Below, one piece after another: positions 22,520-33,482 of a stretch of 64,000 nt of DNA. The number at the start of each line of letters is the position of its first letter. Positions within the stretch are counted from its first letter, which is position 1. Made by a program: the position numbers and the translations under genes. The stretch is from Pinus tabuliformis. Taxonomy: Eukaryota > Streptophyta > Pinopsida > Pinales > Pinaceae. The notes under the pieces are model-generated. The model was not told where the DNA came from. It did not search any database and saw only the letters and a program-made list of their open reading frames with translations. The stretch is from NCBI GenBank assembly GCA_031772625.1, contig CM062818.1, forward strand, positions 1,281,900,277 through 1,281,964,276, read 5' to 3'.

Positions 22520-23850
22520 CTTGTTCTTCAGGTTATCCAGGGCCTCTTAACAGCATTTTGACCATACAAACTCAGAGTCTTTGGCCAACAACCCAAATAA
22601 AGGAGAAGGTAACTTGATGAAGTCTTTTATAAACCTTCGATTGTATCCATCTAACCCTAGGAAACTTCTGAAATCTCTCTGCTTTTGCAGAGGTGGGACC
22701 CTTTGAATGATAGCTATTTTGCTTGGGTCCCCCTGCATTCCTTGTTGGGATATTGAATGACCTAGCATAGTACCTACAGTCATCAAGAATTCACATTTTT
22801 CAGGATTGAGAGACAGGTTCATTTCAATGCATTTGTTCAGCACCTTACCTAAGTTGGATAGAGCCTCCTGGAAATCACATCCATAAGGTGTAAAATCATC
22901 CATATAAATATCTACTGCATCATGGACTAACTCAAAAAAGATACTCAGGACTGCTCTCTAGAAAGTGGCAGGAGCATTGCATAGGCCAAAAGGAAGGACC
23001 CTATAGGCGAAAGTACCCCAAGGAAAAGTGAAGGTGGTTTTATCCTGGTCTTCCGGGCTGATCTGGATTTGATTGTACTCGTTGAATCCATGTAGGAAAG
23101 AGAAAAACTTTTTCCCTGCCAAACCATCTAACACTTGGTCGATGAAAGGTAGAGGGAAATGGTCCTTCTTTGTCACTTTATTTAACTCCCTGTAATCGAC
23201 ACAAATCCTCCACTTACCATTTTTTTTGGAACCAACATAGAAGGAGAGACCCACTCACTATCTGAGATAGGGTAGATGAATCCTACATCTAGCAACTTTT
23301 GCAATTCTTCTTTGACTATATCTTTGAGAGCTGGATTCATCCTCCTTTGGGGTTGTCAGACTAGTTTGCAACCTTCTTTGATATAAATGTGGTGAGTACA
23401 CACTGAGGGGTGCACTCCCTTCATTTCTTTGTAACTCCAAGCAAAGGCATCTAGATGTTCCTTTAGCATGTTGCACAACTTTTCTTCTTGGTGAACAGAA
23501 AGAGATGGGTTGATTTTCAAAGTTCTCTCGGGGCCAAATTCTATGGTTTTGACACGGATAGGGTTGGAATCGGCTAAGCATAGATCAATTTGATGGTTGT
23601 TATGGGTTTCCTTTACTACTTCTTCTAAGGACAATGTACTGGGAGTTGGACTTTGGAGTATGTGTTCAATCAAATCATCTTCATCCGGTTGTCCCCCTCC
23701 CATGGTTTTTTCTAAGGTATATAGTTGGGCAGAATAAACTTCATATTCTTCCTCCTCTTCCAGCCATAAAGGTAAGTCATGTTCTAAATATGGCTGAGCA
23801 GGAGGGTATATGACTAACTGCTTAGATATAAGCCCATTCTTGATAGTCAT
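22520..23850 (-). pseudogene. Reverse transcriptase of element E
   Basis: Copies the element RNA into DNA. Motifs in order: LKEHLDAFAWSYKEMKGVHP (connection), VPKKNGKWRICVDYRELNKV, PLPFIDQVLDGLAGKKFFSF (the usual SFLDG Asp reads SFLHG, Asp to His), TFPWGTFAYRVLPFGLCNAPATF, and the active-site box IYMDDF at about 22.9 kb with both Asp present. Then CEFLMTVGTMLGHSIS and FRSFLGLDGYNRRFIKDF. There are frameshifts near 23.36, 23.25 and 22.94 kb. Loss of the motif A Asp would by itself inactivate it. Confidence 0.9.
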
Positions 23851-23888
23851 ATTTCCAGCCCTGCGACTAATGTAGGCATCGATAGTGG

Positions 23889-24197
23889 CTAACCAGAGCC
23901 TCCAAGGATGAGAGAGTAAGCAGTAAGCTTAGCCTTAAGCTGTAGAACTAGGAAATCTGCGGGGTATTCCCAGGAGTCAATGGGGACCATCACATCCTCC
24001 ACAATCCCCTCAAGGCTCACTGTGGAGTGGTCTACAAGTTGCAGGACCATTGTGGTCTTTCTCAATGAACCTTGGAGGTTTATTTTGTGCATGGTGTCCT
24101 TGGTCATCACATTAATGGTAGCCCCAAGGTTGATCAAAGTGTGTGGGACAATGGTTCCATTGATGTGCACATCTACTACAAGGCTTCCAGGGTCCAA
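23889..24197 (-). pseudogene. Aspartic protease of element E
   Basis: Processes the Gag-Pol polyprotein. Open for 102 codons. The catalytic triplet region reads LINLGATINVM where the family has DLGAS/T; the Asp codon is now AAT (Asn), so the enzyme is dead. The C-terminal YSLILGGSG corresponds to the usual LILGRPF loop. Upstream text (DPGSLVVDVHINGTIV) fits the substrate-flap side. Confidence 0.85.
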
Positions 24198-24599
24198 ATA
24201 TTATGGACAGTTACCTGCCCCAACATTAATTCGGATAGTTGTCCAATGACATTAATGTTAGGGGCATCTCTTCTTCGCCTCCTTGGATGCTTGAAGCACT
24301 TCTCCTTAATCAACTCGTTGTAAATAGGTGCATCTTTTATAGCTTGGAGAAGTGGAATTTTGACACATAGGTTTTGTCAATTCTCCTAGAAGTTTAGTCT
24401 CTTCTGGGGTAGGTAGGAGTGGTTGGCTTAATCTCTCAGGAAAGGGTGGTCGATTTACTTTAGGCATGCTTTCCTCTCTTTATTCCTCAACCTCCCTAGG
24501 TGTAGGTAGAGTTTGGTTGTCTGGGAGTACTCTCCCAGATCTCAGGTTGATTTCCTAAATCTCCCCAACATAAGCAGGATAGGATGTCTCTCCAATGTA

Positions 24600-26075
24600 T
24601 ACTTGTTGTGCATGTCTATTGTTTAGGTTTGGATTTGGCTAGGTTGGCATCTGGGATTGTTTAGGTGGAGCAGAGTGTAAAAGTTGTGGTTGAGCAGGTG
24701 GCCAAGGAAATAAATATGGAGCATTGTTGTATGGGGGCCTCCACCCCTAGGGCCATGCATTCCACTAAGGTTGTGGCGGAGCATATGGTTGAAATGATTG
24801 GTTGGCTGGTTGGGAATGATACTGAGGTGCAAAGGACCAAGGAGGAGGTGTAGACTAGGAAGGATGAGCAGGGGGGGCCCAAGAAGGAATGGATGTGGTC
24901 TAGTTGGGGTTGTAATATGCATGGGATGACCCTTGCATGCCCTTCTGGTATGGCCTAGGCCCATGAGGTCTCCTTTGGTTTATGTAGCAGCGCTGTTCAG
25001 TTACCCCTTTAGCTCCTTGATACACAACTTTTAGTCCAGGGAGAGAAGGGCACTTGTCTGTGGAGTAGTTTTCTTCACAAACTCAGCAGATTTCAATAGA
25101 ATTCAATGGATATTCATTCCTATGGTGCCTCCTAGTGCATCTAGGGTAGAAAATGGCTAAGGATCTCTCTGCTTCCTCCTATTTTCTCTTACTGTGCATA
25201 GTGTCCATCTGTAGGGAAAGGGTTTGCAACATCTCACTCTTGAAATCCTCCAGCATGTTTCCAATTTCAACCTTGATGGATGAATTGGAAGAGGATGCAC
25301 TAACCATAAGTTGACTAGCCTACCCTTTTTCCTAACTTCCCTAGAATGGTTTCTAAAGGCAGCCTTGATATCCTCATAGGGTAACTAATAGATGTCCCCT
25401 CCTGCTAACAAGTTCAGGGTATCCAGAAAATCTTCCCTTACTCCTATAAGTAGGACCAACTTCAGTGACTCAGGGTCAAGTGTGCACCTGGCCCTTTTGT
25501 AGCTAAGTTGGAATCTTTCTTCATAATCCTCTAGGGATTCATCATGCCCTAAGGTCATCCTAAAAATTTCCTCTTTAGTGTCTTTAGACCTACAGTAGTC
25601 TCGATACTTGTTGTTGAAGGCTTGCTGCATCTGAGCCCAAGTTGTGATGCTATCTCCAGGTAAACCCATGAACCAGCACAAAGTTTCATCCTTGAGAGTG
25701 GATGGGAATAGTTTCAACTTCTGCTCATCATTGGTGTTGGCATAGGTCTGGATCTTCTGAGGTCAGGCCATGGAAATGAGGAAGGGAAGAGGGGCTTATA
25801 TTCTTCATTTTAGTATCCCCATTGGTTTCCCTGATGGGGAAGGCACCCTCAACTCTTTCTTTATTTCCTCTGTCATTTCTGTTTTCAGCCATTGGTTTAG
25901 TATGAATGGGTTCTTCTTCTTCTTCTTCCCCTGTAGGCTCCTCAAATATTTCTAGTTTCTCACCTAAGGGTTCCTCTAGTTCACAACCACCGAAGAAGAG
26001 GGAAGGTTGACTGTTTGAAGCAGTGGGGGTATTTGGCAAAATTTTCCCTAAGTTATCCCTATTCTTATGAGGCAT
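24600..26075 (-). pseudogene. Gag of element E
   Basis: Nucleocapsid precursor. It starts at MPHKNRDNLG (26075) with an acidic linker (EEEEEEP). The capsid domain is at 25717-25385, with FPSTLKDETLCWFMGLPGDSI, WAQMQQAFNNKYRDY and SLEDYEERFQLSYKRARCT. A zinc-knuckle remnant lies near 25.07 kb (C, stop, VCEENYSTDKCPSLP) with the His position changed to Tyr. A Pro/Gln-type tail follows to about 24.6 kb. Frameshifts lie near 25.72 and 25.35 kb. Confidence 0.85.
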
Positions 26076-26317
26076 GAAGAAAGGTTTTTGTTTTGTTTTG
26101 TGTTTTTTTTTAAACTTTGAAAGTGATTGTAGAATTGATATTGTAGACTGAATGAAAACTACCGACTTAATGAAAAATGAACTACTTGATTGAACTCTTA
26201 CTTGGAGAATGGAAAGGGAAGAAAACTAAATTACTCTTGTAGAAATGAAACTAATAGCAGAATATTAGAAACAAGAAATGGAATAAAGAAAGCAGTAATC
26301 ACATATTACTCAGACAC

Positions 26318-26336
26318 CTCCCTGACAATGGTGCCA
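26318..26336 (-). promoter_or_regulatory. Primer-binding site of element E, tRNA-Asp type
   Basis: On the minus strand TGGCACCATTGTCAGGGA lies five bases after the 5' LTR. The tRNA-Asp primer site used by Tat/Athila elements is TGGCGCCGTTGCCGGGGA. The four differences are all transitions, three of them at CpG sites. Confidence 0.8.
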
Positions 26337-26341
26337 AAAAG

Positions 26342-28400
26342 TGATGAGCACCAGTATTGCAGCAATAATGTTGCAACTCCTAAGGCTACTAGCTTTACTT
26401 TATCAACCCAAGGTTCATACAAACTTGGAGGTGACAGTGTTGTATACACAAGTAAAAGTGATGGTTCTATCTTTTGTTACTATTCAATTGGTGAGAGACC
26501 ACTAGGGTTTTTCAAGCCAAACTTCTATGGATTCAGAAGAAGCTTGGTTACTGATGAGGGAAAGAGGAATCTACTCTAAGAGAAAGCTTGTCTACTGCAT
26601 TAAGGAAAAAGACTAAAATCTAATGCTAAAAACACACCATTTCCTAACTAATTGCTAAGAGACTATGCTTCACCAAGAATTCTATGTTAACATGTATGAA
26701 ATCCTATTGTCCTAAGCATTTAAGAAACATCAAACATTATTATTGTGCATGTAAATGACTAAAATAAATATGTTTTCCTTTTTGTCCTTTTTTTATGGAA
26801 GAGTGTGAAAGCTAATCTTTCTTGGTGATGTGGCAGGTGGCTTAGGAATATTGGTGGATGGTTGGAAGGTTTTGGATACCCTTAGGTGACCTTGTGTGGC
26901 TTCCTAGAGGTTTTCCCTCAATTCAGCCTCAAAATAGACTAATACGGGAAAACCTACAGGATTCCTTGTATTTCTACAGGATACATCCGAGAGAATAATG
27001 ATGGGTGCTGAAGGTGATGGAAGGCTTAGGGAAGGTGGTTGATGGATGGAATGGAGTTAGAAAATGCCTAGGATCACTTAGAACTCAAAACCAAGGTTGG
27101 GAGATAGTTGGATTTTCTCAACATGCTTGGATAAGTTTCCTTGTAAAATGATGAAATTGGTGAGGGTCTTAGTGAAAGCAAGGAATGGTCATGGATGGAT
27201 GAAGTTGGGAGGAGGTTGTTTGCTATGAGACCTCTCTTTACTTCTGAAACACCTGCACTACATCAAATATTGATATTTGTCCAAAAATTATGTAAACAAG
27301 AAGAATTTCGATAAGCTAGGAAAACAAAGTTTAATGAGCTAGTTGTCTACTTCATGCATGAGGAAAATTTGCAGAATAAGATGACATCATTGATGATAGA
27401 TACTGTAAGACTGAATATGGAAGAAATGGTAACTAAATCCTACATTTGCAAACTGATAAAATGCTGGCTTAAGTACATTTAACTCTAAATTCTATGAGAA
27501 TGTAGAATTCTGTCTTTTTGGGACTGTGTAGGAGTCCTTTCCCCAAATCATGATCCCTGAAGGAAGAAGTGAGGCCAAAACACCTATTGACATATTTTTG
27601 ATGGTCCTTTATCTCTTCTAACTATTGCTAAAGTAAAGCACAAATGGAAGCAAACTAATAAACAAGCTAATCAAATCTACACTACTTGCAATGACATACT
27701 TCTAAGGATAATTTAACCATGAATCTATGAAATTAATCTAAGCATACAGATACAAGAAGAGGAGCCTTTGCTACTAGGGTTGGGCCCTAACCCAAGAGCT
27801 TCAGTCCTCTGAGTTAACTCAGTGTTGGATCAAGCAAAAGCTCATTATCATTATCAAAACCAAAAATTACATAGTAATGTCTTCCACAAGTCTCGAGCTC
27901 GAAAATAACTAGTGTTTTTACAACAAAAAATCGAATCCTAATGAGGCTCTAGGCCTCTTTATTTATACAACTGAAGTCTCCAATGACTTCCTTAAATCTA
28001 GGGAGGCTCGACTCCCAAACTCGAGATGAACTAACTCTTTGACTATCAATTGCTTGCCTACCTTTTGATCTTCATGACTTGGTTGCTTGTACTCCGATAT
28101 GGTGTGATTGATGGAGGAATATTCGAATGAGGGAGGAGTAAATGAGTAGGATTTACCTCCTAAAATATCTCTTCCTTGTCCCATTTGAGTTTCAGCCCTT
28201 AATCTTTCCAAAATTCCTTGATTTTCTCCCACAAACCTGCATTCAATGCACTTTAGTCCACTAGGCATAATACAACACTTTGACTCATCTCATTAAACAA
28301 AATATAATCAAAACATGTAATAAATTGTGAGAAGAGTTGACTTGACTAAGCTAGGAGGTGAATTAAGGTCCATATAGTTACCCAATGATGAGGCTTATCA
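26342..28400 (-). repeat. 5' LTR of element E, full length (2059 bp)
   Basis: Its ends are TGATGAGC... and ...CTTATCA on the plus strand. The inner edge abuts the primer-binding site and the outer edge cuts the B integrase. The last 600 bases are repeated at 15.76-16.36 kb. It contains CCTACAGGATTCC-type repeats near 26.96 kb. The 101-codon minus-strand ORF at 28268-27963 is conserved in the other copy as a broken frame, and I treat it as LTR sequence. Confidence 0.88.
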
Positions 28401-28960
28401 CAATTCATTCTTTAATATCTTATTAAAAGCCTCAACTATTCCATTGGCCTAAGGATGATATGGAATACTCTTTTGATGGTAAACCTGGAACTCTTTTGTC
28501 AGTGCGTTGATCATTTCATTGAGAAAATGTGTACCATGATCACTCATCAATACCTTTGGGAAACCAAACCTGGTCAACACATACTCAAATAAAAATTTTG
28601 TTGTTGTTTCCCCTGTACAGTCTTTCACAGGCTGTGCCTCCGCCCATCTGGTCAAATATTTGGTCGTGGTGATGATATAACATGCACATGTCTTCTTGCT
28701 TGGAAGTTGAATCGGTCCCACAAAATCAATTGCCCATTTCTCAAATGGTTGTAATGACACCTGCAGATTCAGAGGTAGCTCATCCCTCCATGATCGTTTT
28801 CCCATCCTTTGACATGTATCGCATGCCCTACAATATGCTTTAGAATCCTTATGTAGCATCGGACACCATAACCCAACGCGTAAAATCTTCTGCACTGTTG
28901 CTTTTCCTACATAATGCCCTCCCGCAACTCCTCCATGAGCTTTAGCGAGGATACTATTTC
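28400..28960 (-). pseudogene. Integrase of element B, cut by element E
   Basis: Open from 28895 for 148 codons. Zinc-binding part: GLWCPMLHKDS and CRACDTCQRMGKRS. Catalytic Asp at WAIDFVGPI, second Asp at SDHGTHFLNEM, then after one stop (YHP-stop-ANG) the catalytic Glu at GIVEAFNKI. All three catalytic residues survive. The reading ends at KNEL, where the E LTR begins (28400). The C-terminal DNA-binding domain is missing on the far side of E. Confidence 0.9.
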
Positions 28961-30678
28961 ATTCAAAATCAGGCACATAACATCAAAGTATCTCGTTTGA
29001 TCCCATTTTATACAAATGGCCTGCAATTACAGAGAAATCTATCATGCGCACCACCAATCCTTTCTTCTGCTGACTGGTGTATCCTTCTGGAGCCATTCTT
29101 GTAGTCAGGAAGTGGATAATATCCACAAAGTGACTATCCACTATGCGCACCATGAAGAGCTATGCGTCAAGCAACCCTTCCTCCAAAGTAGGCTCTTCTT
29201 CTATTTTAATGCGCGACAGATGGTCTAGCCCTGCATTTAACCTTCCTGGCTTCACAATTACTTCAAAATCATATTCTTGAAAAAAAAACAACCATCTACA
29301 TATTTTCCCCCCAAACAAAATCTTATTGCCTAGATACTTTAATGCAGAATGGTCTATGTACATATTGAAATGTCTGCCTAGTAGGTAATGTTTGAATTTC
29401 TAGAGTGCGTACACCATATCTAACACTTCGTGTTCTGTCATCGAATAATTCTTTTCCTCTTTTGAAAACGTTTTACTCACAAATTCTATAGTATGATCCA
29501 TCTCCCCTTCACCATCTTATGTCAACGTTGCTCCCAGTACAATACCAAGGCATCAACATGCAAATGGAATTCCTTCTTCCAATCCAGGAAGACTAGGATC
29601 GGCGGGGTGACCATTTTTTCCTTCAATATATCCAGACTACGCTAACATTCTTCATCCCAATAGAATGTAGCATCCTTCTTCAGCAGCTTCTCCATAGGCA
29701 TGATAATCTGAGCATAACTCTTGATTAATTTCTGATAGTATCTTGTATGGCCCAGTGTTGTGTGCAACTTTTTGACACTTCTTGGTGCCTCCAAATTGAC
29801 TATGACCACAATCTTAGTAGGGTCCACCATTAATCCTTTCTTGCACACCACATGACCTAGCAAGATTCTGAAAGGGATGCAAAACAACCATTTCTTCAGG
29901 TTTAGTGAAATATGATACCTTCAGTGCATATCCAACATCAAGCGTAAACTGGCTACGTGGAACTTTACCAACCCAAACACCATCTAATTGTTGAAATATA
30001 CCTCGAAGAACTTGTGAATAAGTTCTTTGAATGTTGTGATGACTACATGCGAGAAGATCGTTGATGCATTCTTAAGTCCAAAGGCATTACTACATACTGG
30101 AAACATCTCCATTCTGTCATGAAGGTGGTCTTACTCCTACCTTCTAGCGCTATCTTAATTTGATGGTATCCAAAGAACCCATCAGTGAATGAGTAGGCCT
30201 CCTACCCTCCAGCATTATCCAGTACTTCATCTGTGAATGACATCAGAAAAGGATCATGAACATAGACATCATTAAGCATCCTGAGATCTACGTAGATCTG
30301 TATCTCTCCTTTCTGCTTCTTCTCTTGGAATACCATTGGGCTCACCCAATTAGACTCCTCCAATGGTTCAATAATGCCCGCCTCAGGCATCTTATCTAAC
30401 TCCAAGCATAATTTTTCTTTATACTTGGGATTATGGCGATATGGCCTCTGCTTGAGAGGCTTCGCATTTGGTTTCAAGGTAATCTTCATCACACCTAGGT
30501 CTCCTATGATACCTTTTAGGTCTGAAAATTTTGTAGGGAACAAATCCTGATATTCATGGAGCAACTCAACGACCTTATCTACTGTGGCATCATCCCAATA
30601 ATCCTTGATCTTTGCAAACTTCAGCTCTGCTTTTGTGCCAATGTTTACTTGCCTAGTTTTCAGTGGCGCGTGATGCAT
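28960..30678 (-). pseudogene. Reverse transcriptase and RNase H of element B
   Basis: Starts in the connection region (KIKDYWDDATVDKVVELL, PTKFSDLKGIIGDLGVMKI). Palm motifs are IEPLEESNWVSPMVF, YVDLRMLND, SFTDGFFGYHQIKIA and TEWRCFQYVVMP. The active-site box near 29.98 kb reads VYFNN-stop where YFDDW is expected: both catalytic Asp codons became Asn and the Trp codon became a stop, all by G-to-A. Downstream come LLGHVVCKKGLMVDPTKI and HTTLGHTRYYQKLIKSYA. RNase H remnants are at 29.6-29.16 kb (HVDAL, MYIDHSALKYLGNK and LDHLSRI). There are many stops and shifts. Confidence 0.9.
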
Positions 30679-30694
30679 GGATTCTCTATCTACG

Positions 30695-31380
30695 GTCCCT
30701 CAACTTCGCAATGGCCTTCTTCTTCTGGGATGTTAATATTTCTTGGATCCTCATCCTCTCCTTCAACAGTCACATTATAGCACTCCAGTGCATGGCACAG
30801 CTGGGTGCTCCAATCTAGCTGAATCAATTCTAAAGGATTCTGCGGTATTCTGAAGATTACTGCCTTAACCTCCTACAGCACCTTGTCGATGCTTTCAAAC
30901 CCATCCTCAATGCTAAAGGTCATCAAAAATCATTCTCTTAAGATATCCCACTTCGTGGTGCCGTGGCAGAGCTCCGTTTCCAGATACCAATTCATAGGAA
31001 TGATGTCCAAAGTGTGACAGAATATATGCACCCACTCTGGTTGCGGCTTTGTTCCATAAACCTTAGTCCATTTTGCTAAATGGTCACACGGACCATTTCT
31101 CCCATCATATTTCTTAGTTAGCCAAAATTTTGGGCGACCAAACTACAATTTCATCATTCTTATGTACTTGCACCATTCATCAAAACTGTCTTTATGCGTA
31201 CCCCACCACCATGCGGGCGTAGCACGCAGTGCCAAATCCAGTGCTTGGAAGCGATGTTTCTCATGTACTTGTCTTTAAAAGGCATCCAAGAACTTATCTA
31301 CATTAGTTATACCAGCATAATAAGGTAAATTTTTTACCTCCAATGATACACAGTTCAACGATTTAGTCATCATATTACAG
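30695..31380 (-). pseudogene. Second capsid-like (Gag-type) domain of element B, between protease and reverse transcriptase
   Basis: One continuous minus-strand frame with five to six stops. LEVKNLPYYAG..NVDKFLDAF, LALRATPAWWWGTHKDSFDEW and IRMMKL resemble the N-terminal capsid helices of gypsy Gag (small-residue helix, WW, DSFDEW). It continues with DHLAKWTKVYG, PEWVHIFCHTLDIIPMNWYL, WDILRE-stop-FLMTFSIEDGF, IFRIPQNPLELI and an acidic tail (EGEDEDPRNINIPEEEG). This is followed directly by the reverse transcriptase connection. I recall similar predicted plant proteins but cannot verify them here. A Gag-type domain after the protease is unusual. Confidence 0.7.
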
Positions 31381-31639
31381 CACAACGTAGATACCTTGTG
31401 CAACCTATTCTGCCAATGCTCTAATTCTTCATATGAATCTAAAGTACAAGAGATTTTGTGGTCCCATGCAATGCATCCATCAGCTGTCAGATTAACCCAA
31501 TCTTGGTCTCATGCTATTATTTTATAGATATGGTCCAAATCATCATGGCTTTCCTCATAGTCACGAACCGGTTCAGTATAGCGTGGTCATTCTGCTGGGT
31601 CCAAAGGGACTGCAACGCGGAGTGATTTACTTTCAAATG

Positions 31640-31960
31640 AAATCGTCCGCTTCTTCAAATTGATTACCCCATTCATTTAGACAGCCCAATCAATTCCGAG
31701 GAGCGTGGGGTACGGATTGTTTTCATCAACAATATCTATCACTTCAAAATCGGCCAATGCTCTCGCTCCTTCTATATATACGATCACCCCATGCAATCGC
31801 CCCATAGGGATAATCTTATGTTGATTTTCCATCCTTAATTGAATCGGAGACCATTACAGCGTAGGTCTCCCCATTCTTTCCCATGTTTGTTTAGGCAAAA
31901 AATTCACATCTGACCCCAGATCCAAAATAACTTGGTCCATCTCATAGTCTCGTATTTGCA
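31640..31960 (-). pseudogene. Aspartic protease of element B
   Basis: Retropepsin. The active-site loop ILDLGSDVNFLPK is intact at about 31.93-31.88 kb. A second hydrophobic strand (RALADFEVIDIVD) and the C-terminal PTLLGIDWAV follow, then a stop. It lies upstream of the second capsid-like domain in the same general reading. Confidence 0.85.
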
Positions 31961-32024
31961 CGCTGAGTCTTGTTTCGCGCCCTGTTCTTGTCTTGTGTTT
32001 GCATATATTTCTGACTACACGATG

Positions 32025-33300
32025 TCATTCAATAGCATTTCCCTTACCATCACACGTGTTTATTAATTCTTGTAGCCCTTTCACGGCCTTGCTATCACAT
32101 AGCAGCTTCATACAAGTCTCCAGAAAGGTAGTAAGCACAGAGGCGTCAACCTCTACAAACAGCTTATCCTGGCTTCCTGAAGTAGAGGCCTCAGCGGAGA
32201 ATTTATTTGCTTCCATGAATGTTTCCTTCACGTGCTCCAAATCAAACCCAACCTCCTTTTCTGGAGCCTTGAAAACCCATCCACTTTCTTCAGTTTGTTT
32301 TCCTTTATCATCACCAATCATTATTTTGCTTCGCAGCACAATATTCACACTGGGATCTTCTTCGCGAGGCTTAGCCCTCATCATCTGTAAATTTTGGGTA
32401 GGCTGTTGATGTTGTGCCTTCTTCTCCTACATTTTAGCTATCAATATAGGGAATTCTTCGATTGCGTGGTAAAACTTAGTGTAGTACTGGCATGAAGGTC
32501 GTGTTTTGCTCGTACATTCTTATGCGTAGTGTCTTGGCACTATGAAATTATAGCAAATAACTTGTCCCCGACCTGTACTAGGCCCTCCTCCTCCTCGACC
32601 TCATTTGTGCCCTTCATATCCTCCACATGCTACCCCAGCACCCTGATCTGGAGGTCGAGTTTCTACTTGCATGCGGTATGTGGGAATCTTGTCCATAATC
32701 AATTCATAGCTATGATAGTTACGCTCATCGTGGCCCACCTATTTACAAAAATTGTAGAATAATTCTTGCGGAGTCTGCATAAATTTTTGCAACAAGTGGC
32801 AAATGTTCGTTACATGTTTTCCAGTTACCTGACAGATAGCATGGTACTTGTACTTAGTCCTGTTGGAGCTTCCTGCCTCAGGGGAATTAGTCCTCCCCCT
32901 ACCATATAATTTGCAAAACGGGGTAGTGATCCTTCTCATGCCCATGGCTTTTTCACTTGAGGCACCAAACTTCTTCATGCACCTTTGACCAAGCCACATT
33001 TTCCTTCTTCAAACTCTGGAATTCCAAGCAGAGGTTCTGCAACTCAACATGAATCTGTTGAACTCTCAAAGAAGCATCCTGATGGGTGTCTCATGCAATC
33101 TCATCATAATCTCTAGAGCTTCCGCCTGAGTCCCGATCTTCTGTTGTGATAATGCAATCCTCAAATGGGGTAGGAGCTCGGCTATAAACCAATCACGGTG
33201 CTGACTATCTATGAGATTCATATTAGCTTCGCAAATCTGGCACTTCAATCTTTGATTTAATTCCCAAGGTGTTTTGCCAACCCTCATCACAGTTTCTTTG
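32025..33300 (-). pseudogene. Gag N-terminal region of element B with three broken zinc knuckles
   Basis: 33290-33066 reads QRLKCQICEANMNL, HRDWFIAELLPHLRIALSQQ and EALEIMMRLHETPI, a helical Gag-like segment. Zinc-knuckle remnants follow: FCK-stop-VGHDERNYHSYE near 32.74 kb (a Cys now Tyr), ICYNF..PRHYA near 32.55 kb (frame lost), and CQYYTKFYHAIEEFP near 32.48 kb (Cys to Tyr and Cys to Phe). The open stretch 32384-32025 (119 codons) links to the protease and has DASVLTTFLETCMKLLCDSKAVK. I recall plant gypsy proteins with this three-knuckle pattern, unverified. Confidence 0.75.
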
Positions 33301-33482
33301 AACCCAACTACTGATCATGACTCAGAATTAGGCTTACCAAATTCCTTGTTCAGAGTGGTCTATGTATCTGCTAACGATGCCAACAGATTATCAGTGCAGT
33401 ACTTAATGTACCATGTCAATGCACGATCTTGTAGGGCAGTAACCAACTACACCTTCTTTATATTATCATTTGTAATCTGCTA

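Larger units (their letters stand above)
15764..28400 (-). mobile_element. Element E: Tat/Athila-like Ty3/gypsy retrotransposon inside B
   Basis: On the minus strand the order is 5' LTR (28400-26342), tRNA-Asp-type primer site, Gag, protease, reverse transcriptase, RNase H, integrase, a 1.8-kb spacer, an extra ORF, polypurine tract and a truncated 3' LTR (16360-15764). It interrupts the B integrase right after the catalytic Glu segment. The primer site and the LTR length of about 2.06 kb fit the non-chromoviral Tat/Athila group. The element is broken by many stops and has lost catalytic aspartates in protease and integrase. The left end is truncated, so its second target-site duplication is missing. 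Confidence 0.88.

Noticed and set aside
27963-28268. 101-codon minus-strand ORF with a broken counterpart at 15970-16230
   Set aside because: Both lie in the LTRs of element E. The similarity reflects LTR identity, not a gene; no known domain.
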